A stretch of 58,309 nucleotides of DNA, taken from NCBI GenBank assembly GCA_964370795.1, contig CAYJME010000002.1, forward strand, positions 1-58,309, written 5' to 3'. The translations under genes and the position numbers were made by a program. Shown here piece after piece: positions 53,883 to 58,309 of the stretch. This stretch comes from JAHFOW01 sp964370795. Lineage in GTDB: Bacteria; Planctomycetota; Brocadiia; Brocadiales; Brocadiaceae. Each line of letters begins with the position of its first letter. Position 1 is the first letter of the stretch. The notes beneath the pieces are model-generated. The model saw only the letters and a program-made list of their open reading frames with translations, was not told the origin of the DNA and made no database searches.

Positions 53883-54722
53883 CTAAATAGTAAATGGCAC
53901 TTGTTTCTCAAATGTACGGTTAATCTCCCCTACGCGGAAATAATTGGGCGACTGATAGGGAGGCATACGACGACCTATGGCACGCCAGAAGGCGCGATAT
54001 CCCTTTCTTTTATATTTGCCTTCATTCCAAACATTCAAGAGCTTTGAGGTAAACAAACCATTAAACGTACCATCAGCAGAATATTGGTTATCCTGACAAC
54101 CCGATATGAGAAGCACAGATGCCTTTACTGCATCACTCGACTCCTTTAATTTTGCATCTTTCAATATAGGGTCATAAAACTTTTTATTATCCCTGTATAC
54201 CCGTGGTGCAATTTCCAATGGCATACACCGATATCGGGTTTCCGGGGAAGTCCCTGTCATACCGAGAGAGTTCATTATCGATCGAAAATGCACATCCTTT
54301 GTTACCGTACCGCTGTGACAACTATCGGAAAACACTACAACGCGCACACCCTGTGCAAATTTCCCCAGTAAGGCGTAAATCTCATCGTCTACAAGTTCGC
54401 CATCGTACAAACACCACGTCTCATCCTGGGCATCGTCCTCATCGTCGTTTAAATCAGGAAGTTGACCGCCATGACCGGAATAGCTCAGCATAAAGATATC
54501 ACCGGATGTTAACGTACTTGTCGCCTTATTAACCGAATCAAACATGTTTGCCCTTGTGGCTGCTTTCGTAAGGAGGGTTTTTACATCAAAACCTTTCGAT
54601 TTTACAATCTCCGCCATATCATTTGCATCATTTTCGCATGCATTCAGTTCCCCCGACCATCCACTATATTTTGCGGGATCAACTGCGTTTAAACCGATTG
54701 TTAACGCCATGCCTTTTGCCAT
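53883..54722 (-). CDS. Caspase-family (metacaspase-type) cysteine protease
   Basis: A 279-residue clan CD protease of family C14. The catalytic dyad is complete: His84 (SYSGHGGQLPD) and Cys135 (SDSCHSGT). The N-terminal GMALTIGLNAVDPAKYSGWSGELNACENDANDMAEI is typical of bacterial metacaspases. The acidic loop (Asp91-Asp100, DLNDDEDDAQDE) is a likely calcium-binding site. The C-terminal part (residues 205-279) has LLISGCQDNQYSADG, a p10-like region. No signal peptide. AGGAGG precedes the ATG. Metacaspases cut after Arg or Lys. It is the first gene of a run with lipoproteins, a START-like protein and a clostripain. Confidence 0.92.
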   Translation of the reverse strand: MAKGMALTIGLNAVDPAKYSGWSGELNACENDANDMAEIVKSKGFDVKTLLTKAATRANMFDSVNKATSTLTSGDIFMLSYSGHGGQLPDLNDDEDDAQDETWCLYDGELVDDEIYALLGKFAQGVRVVVFSDSCHSGTVTKDVHFRSIMNSLGMTGTSPETRYRCMPLEIAPRVYRDNKKFYDPILKDAKLKESSDAVKASVLLISGCQDNQYSADGTFNGLFTSKLLNVWNEGKYKRKGYRAFWRAIGRRMPPYQSPNYFRVGEINRTFEKQVPFTI

Positions 54723-55006
54723 GTTACACCTCCTGTATTATTTTTCATGAATTTTAAGTAAAGTTTAGTATTGTTTTGTAAATACTTACTTTTTACAATT
54801 TTTTAACAACCCCTTTTATGGTAATTTATTTACAGCTTGTTGCGTTATGCATTTTAATACTTTTTTTTAATAAAATGCAAACTATAAAACATTTGTTCGT
54901 ATTATTTTTATTCCTCCTTTCCAGTACAATCTGTATTGTTTTTGATTTTTTTATTAAACAAGCTTTTTGTTACTAATTTTATAGTTACCTCTAGCAGATA
55001 TCACAA
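54723..55006. other. AT-rich gap between the two caspase genes
   Basis: About 285 bases with no gene; the right two thirds are very AT-rich. It should contain the end of the upstream transcript and the promoter of the caspase gene at 54722. I see no clear terminator and no consensus promoter. A weak TTTACA ... TACTTAAAAT pair lies close to the ATG on the minus strand. Confidence 0.4.
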
Positions 55007-57598
55007 TTAAACTATTTCTTCCAACAACTTTTCAGAAACACATTCTTTTATAATTTCACTCAAATTTACGCCAAACACCTCCGAAAATTTTCTATAAGTT
55101 TCTGCCTGTGCAAAGTAATTGAGATGATAGACATGTTGATTTGGATCGAACGTAAAGTTGTTTCCACTATTAACGCCTCTTGGCCACGGAACTACCATTT
55201 TGTCTGTATCGACTATGAGATCATTGGGATCGCCAAAAAAGGCATCGGCAATTCTATCAATGATATCGTCTTTGATACCGCCCTGGAGAGCACCCGTCGG
55301 CTCATAGTTTGATCCAATGGTATTGTAGGTAACCGCCCCATTCAAGATCTCGCTGCTTTGGTTCAATTTTTTAATAAAATCTGAACACGGATTCATTGCC
55401 CAAACACCAGGCACTGCATGCGGGTCTTCTAATTTTGAAGCGGCAAACTTCACCAGCCCTCCTACAATACTAAAGAATATCTTAAACGCAATATTGGGCG
55501 TTAAAAAAAAGACATTTGTCAAAAGGTTTATCATCCGGGAAAGTGAAGTCCATTTCCCTGGATTTGCCAAATTGGTTCCCCCGGCAGGACATGCAACCAT
55601 GAGCACCTTATCAACATAACTGCAACCACCAACAATCTCCACAAAAGACCTTAATACAAGCCCACCACGGCTGTGCGTTATACAGTCGAATTTCAATCCG
55701 GTATCTAAAAGACCTTGATTCTTTAGTTCCTCCAACATGTTATTGGCATTCTCTTCGGGAGTCTTGGATAAGGTAAAGTGGTCGTATCCCAAAATAAGGG
55801 GATAGCGATTTGTTAACGTTTCCAGGATTTTCGGCTGCACATATTCATACCCACCTGCAAGCGAACTAGCCGTACCATGAATAAAAAGAAGCGCCCTTTT
55901 GTTATCTTTCACCAAATCTTTGATACTACCCCAATCTGAGATGGGGCTGGACTGTGTAAGACTTTCGACAAAGCCTTTACGTGGGTCAATTCGTTTAAAA
56001 CCTTCATTCATCACGTTTTTTTCATATGCATTTAACATGGCACAGATAGCAGCAGAACTACCATCCTGTATCCAATCTTTTGCGAATTTAAAGACGTACA
56101 CCACATTACTCCACAGACCTCTTGTCGTTGTATCCTGCACCTTAAATGGAACAGTAAATGATCTAATATCTTCTTTATCACTGATTATTAAATCTTTACC
56201 ATGTGGATTCTCTACATCTTTAAAGTGCCAAGTCCATACTCCATCTTCGTACGATAAGAGCACAGCCTCTTCGTCTGGATTACATCTGATCGCAAGCTGA
56301 ATTGGTTTCACAGCCTCTTCAACTCCAAGCGAGCGCTGTTCATTTGGGCAAAATTCGATGGCGTGGGTCATTTGGAAATCTTTGTTTTCCAGGAAATCCA
56401 GGCATCCTGGTTGGTAAGTGTCACCCAGTGCATCACGACGCCCTTCCGAATCTTTTGATTTCGCCAATTCCGTGAAGTCTCTTACCGTCCCGACAAATTC
56501 AGACGTAGAAGGCAGGACAATATCCCGGGAAATGGCACATTTCGAGCGTTTTGTGGAAACGAATATGCGTTTTGCGGCCTTAGAGAATATGGCAGGAGAA
56601 CCTTCCTTCTTTTTCAAGTCTTGATCAGAATCGGCGGCTGGTTTCTCAGTGACAGCACAACCTTTTGCCGGATGTCCTTCTTTGTATACGAGAAGATGGC
56701 CATACTCACAGGTTGGCTCATCCTTTAATGAAGCGGAAAGAAACCTCATAGCCCTTAATTCCTTGTTACCATTTAACTGAGGAATCTGGCTGAAAGAGTT
56801 AAACGCAAGACTATTTCTCACTTTTGTTATAAGGTCTTGACAGGTTATCAACCCTCTCGTATCCCGTATCGTTTTACACAGGTTATACGTAAAGGCGCCG
56901 TTGTAATCATTATTGATATTCGCGTCAACTGAGGTTTGGTCATCCATACAACCGGCTAATAATACGTGCTTCGCTTCGGCATTATTCCCGCCATCTCCGG
57001 TTTTTTTGTCCTCCTTGATTTTAGAACCAAGACGATTAACCTTTACTGATTTACTATAACTCCTCAATGCAATATCGGCTGGCGGCTCTATAAAGCGGGG
57101 CTGCAGTTTTCTCTCCCCCATTGGGATTCCTAATTCAGACGTTAGGAATTCAAGGTCACGGGTTGCGGTACCCGAATGGCACGAATCAAGACAAACGGTG
57201 AGATAAACCCCCTTGGGCAAGCGGTCAATGATATCGTTAAAGTCATCGTCAAGCAGGTAGGAATCCGGGTTCCTGAAATCCATATCGTATAAACACAAGA
57301 TTTCGTCCATACCGTCATCCAGTTCATCGCCATTGCGGTCTTGAATCTGTGAACCATGTCCTGAAAAGTGAAATAACAGTAAATCTCCAGCCTGTACGCC
57401 GTCTAAAAGCCAATCGAACCGATTCATCAGGTTATTCCGGGTAACCGCCTCGTCCGTAAGGGAGCGAATTTCTTCAGAGGAAAATCCATAGAAACTGGTG
57501 AGTATATCTGCCATATTGCGGACGTCATTAATACACCCATTGAGGGGCCTGACATTTTTGTATTTATTAACCCCAACTAATAATGCCTTTTTTGCCAT
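55007..57598 (-). CDS. Caspase-alpha/beta hydrolase fusion protein
   Basis: An 863-residue two-enzyme protein. Residues 1-290: caspase-fold domain with His81 (FSGHGSQIQDRNGDE) and Cys140 (LDSCHSGTATRD), acidic loop 88-99, and CMDDQTSVDANINN for the p10-like part. Residues about 295-560: linker of unknown fold. Residues 565-863: alpha/beta hydrolase with HGT oxyanion motif (574-576), nucleophile Ser643 in THSRGG, Asp792 or Asp797 and His825 as likely triad partners, i.e. a lipase/esterase. I chose ATG 57598 because AAGGAG lies 9 bases upstream. Caspase cleavage could release or activate the hydrolase. The gene stands apart from the run at 49-55 kb but is on the same strand. Confidence 0.9.
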   Translation of the reverse strand: MAKKALLVGVNKYKNVRPLNGCINDVRNMADILTSFYGFSSEEIRSLTDEAVTRNNLMNRFDWLLDGVQAGDLLLFHFSGHGSQIQDRNGDELDDGMDEILCLYDMDFRNPDSYLLDDDFNDIIDRLPKGVYLTVCLDSCHSGTATRDLEFLTSELGIPMGERKLQPRFIEPPADIALRSYSKSVKVNRLGSKIKEDKKTGDGGNNAEAKHVLLAGCMDDQTSVDANINNDYNGAFTYNLCKTIRDTRGLITCQDLITKVRNSLAFNSFSQIPQLNGNKELRAMRFLSASLKDEPTCEYGHLLVYKEGHPAKGCAVTEKPAADSDQDLKKKEGSPAIFSKAAKRIFVSTKRSKCAISRDIVLPSTSEFVGTVRDFTELAKSKDSEGRRDALGDTYQPGCLDFLENKDFQMTHAIEFCPNEQRSLGVEEAVKPIQLAIRCNPDEEAVLLSYEDGVWTWHFKDVENPHGKDLIISDKEDIRSFTVPFKVQDTTTRGLWSNVVYVFKFAKDWIQDGSSAAICAMLNAYEKNVMNEGFKRIDPRKGFVESLTQSSPISDWGSIKDLVKDNKRALLFIHGTASSLAGGYEYVQPKILETLTNRYPLILGYDHFTLSKTPEENANNMLEELKNQGLLDTGLKFDCITHSRGGLVLRSFVEIVGGCSYVDKVLMVACPAGGTNLANPGKWTSLSRMINLLTNVFFLTPNIAFKIFFSIVGGLVKFAASKLEDPHAVPGVWAMNPCSDFIKKLNQSSEILNGAVTYNTIGSNYEPTGALQGGIKDDIIDRIADAFFGDPNDLIVDTDKMVVPWPRGVNSGNNFTFDPNQHVYHLNYFAQAETYRKFSEVFGVNLSEIIKECVSEKLLEEIV

Positions 57599-57755
57599 AG
57601 TCCTTTCTCCTTTTTTAGTCAAAAAATAGTGGATAGCTTCACTTACAATGACGCTTGAAATATCATTGGAAGGACAACAGTTCGAAGCAAACTCGCCTTT
57701 TCATACTTCTTGGTAACCAGTATGTTCGTAAGAGTTAAAATGTAAGTGACATTTT

Positions 57756-58049
57756 TTACAAATTTTTCTTTACGAACGACTTTATCTTCTCATACTCATC
57801 CCGGTTGATCTGATAATAGGTATGAACATTTTTGCCTTGCTGTTCCACCAGAAGACCTTTATCAACAAGGTCTTCAAGCGCTTCTTTTACCACATTTACC
57901 TGGTGTTTAATTTTTTGTTCCAACAACCACCATTCTATAATTCCATCAATGCTATCCCTGGCATCCGGATGTTCAACCAGGTATGACAGGATTTCATTGC
58001 AAATGTGTGACTTTTCATTATTGTTGAGATTGTCAGGGGTGGTTTTCAC
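57756..58049 (-). CDS. Small winged-helix-like protein
   Basis: A 97-residue protein with a predicted helix-turn-helix in VNVVKEALEDLVDKGLLVEQQ and a wing-like GKNVHTYYQI. It resembles small winged-helix proteins that act as DNA-binding regulators or as adaptors in multidomain signalling proteins. The GTG start has GAGAGGA upstream. It lies 157 bases upstream of the caspase-hydrolase gene on the same strand and may control it. No family was identified firmly. Confidence 0.6.
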   Translation of the reverse strand: MKTTPDNLNNNEKSHICNEILSYLVEHPDARDSIDGIIEWWLLEQKIKHQVNVVKEALEDLVDKGLLVEQQGKNVHTYYQINRDEYEKIKSFVKKNL

Positions 58050-58309
58050 TCATTATTCCTCTCTCGTATTATCGCATGAAAACTTTTATTGATAATTTCG
58101 TATACCTTCAGAAAGATATATTTCAGGTCGCTCCTCCGGAGCTTTCTTTATATTTGCTTTTTATTTCTACAAACAGATCGCCCCGCCTGGGGCTTATTCG
58201 CTATTTTCTTTTATTATTCCATGATATTCTATCGGTTTGGATACTTGACGATTGACTGATAATCCATAGCGCAGCAAGCCGCAACCAATTCTCCTTTATG
58301 GAAGCGGGG
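58050..58309. other. Gene-free stretch at right edge
   Basis: No gene seen. The last about 40 bases (GCCGCAACCAATTCTCCTTTATGG) resemble the GC-rich end of the dispersed repeat at 1903 and 8527, suggesting a third, truncated copy continuing past the window. Confidence 0.4.

Noticed and set aside
43168..58049. Bacterial gasdermin gene beside the caspase or trypsin genes
   Set aside because: None of the unassigned proteins shows gasdermin features that I can recognise. The helical protein at 51893-52405 has a hydrophobic C-terminal helix but is too short and too helical. Structure searches would be needed to be certain.
1..58309. tRNA or rRNA genes and CRISPR arrays
   Set aside because: Reading both strands gave no cloverleaf with a TTCRA arm, no rRNA core motif and no regularly spaced direct repeats.

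Overview
The window reads as a chromosome segment of a Gram-negative bacterium with lipoproteins and OmpA-type envelope proteins. The gene mix (system II cytochrome c maturation, an RnfB ferredoxin, two GroEL paralogues, RNase Y, a SpoVG-like protein, several caspase-like proteases) best fits an anammox-type planctomycete (Brocadiales). This is an inference from gene content; no rRNA or phylogenetic marker was compared. A run of 10 N at 9210-9219 shows this is a draft assembly. I saw no tRNA, rRNA, CRISPR array or intact insertion sequence.

Region 1 (0.1-16.9 kb) is mostly housekeeping: a retropepsin-like protease, gpsA, glyA, prfB with a programmed +1 frameshift, rsmD-ispE-spoVG-like, ilvB, a Uma2 protein cut by the gap, rnfB, rsmE, mnmG, rny, a stand-alone lipoyl-domain protein behind a consensus promoter, and holB. 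Small palindromic or MITE-like repeats sit in many of the gaps.

Region 2 (17.0-22.8 kb, plus strand) is a signalling operon: REC-HD-GYP response regulator, CheR-type methyltransferase, Cache/HAMP/GAF hybrid histidine kinase with two receivers, and a single-domain response regulator.

Region 3 (22.9-37.6 kb, mainly minus strand) has ileS with a small hypothetical gene, a DUF167 gene and an acylphosphatase gene, the cytochrome c maturation pair ccsB-ccsA, an OmpA-like lipoprotein, hisI, thiE, purB, groES-groEL and a response regulator, then a UbiA-type prenyltransferase (plus strand) and a DUF2905 protein. Region 4 (37.9-42.9 kb, plus strand) is a stress cluster of a second groEL, an Hsp20 gene and lon.

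Region 5 (43.1-58.1 kb, all minus strand) is the unusual part. It encodes two caspase-fold proteases (one fused to an alpha/beta hydrolase), a clostripain-like protease, a trypsin-like protease with an intact triad, a START-like exported protein, three lipoproteins, two membrane proteins, a helical protein, a small winged-helix protein and a decayed alpha/beta hydrolase gene. Tight spacing at 49.4-53.8 kb (a 4-bp ATGA overlap, gaps of 9 and 20 bp), with an 87-bp gap to the caspase gene upstream, suggests co-transcription. I infer a multi-protease cascade with lipid and envelope components, possibly a cell-death, defence or envelope-stress system. It is the best candidate here for an undescribed system.
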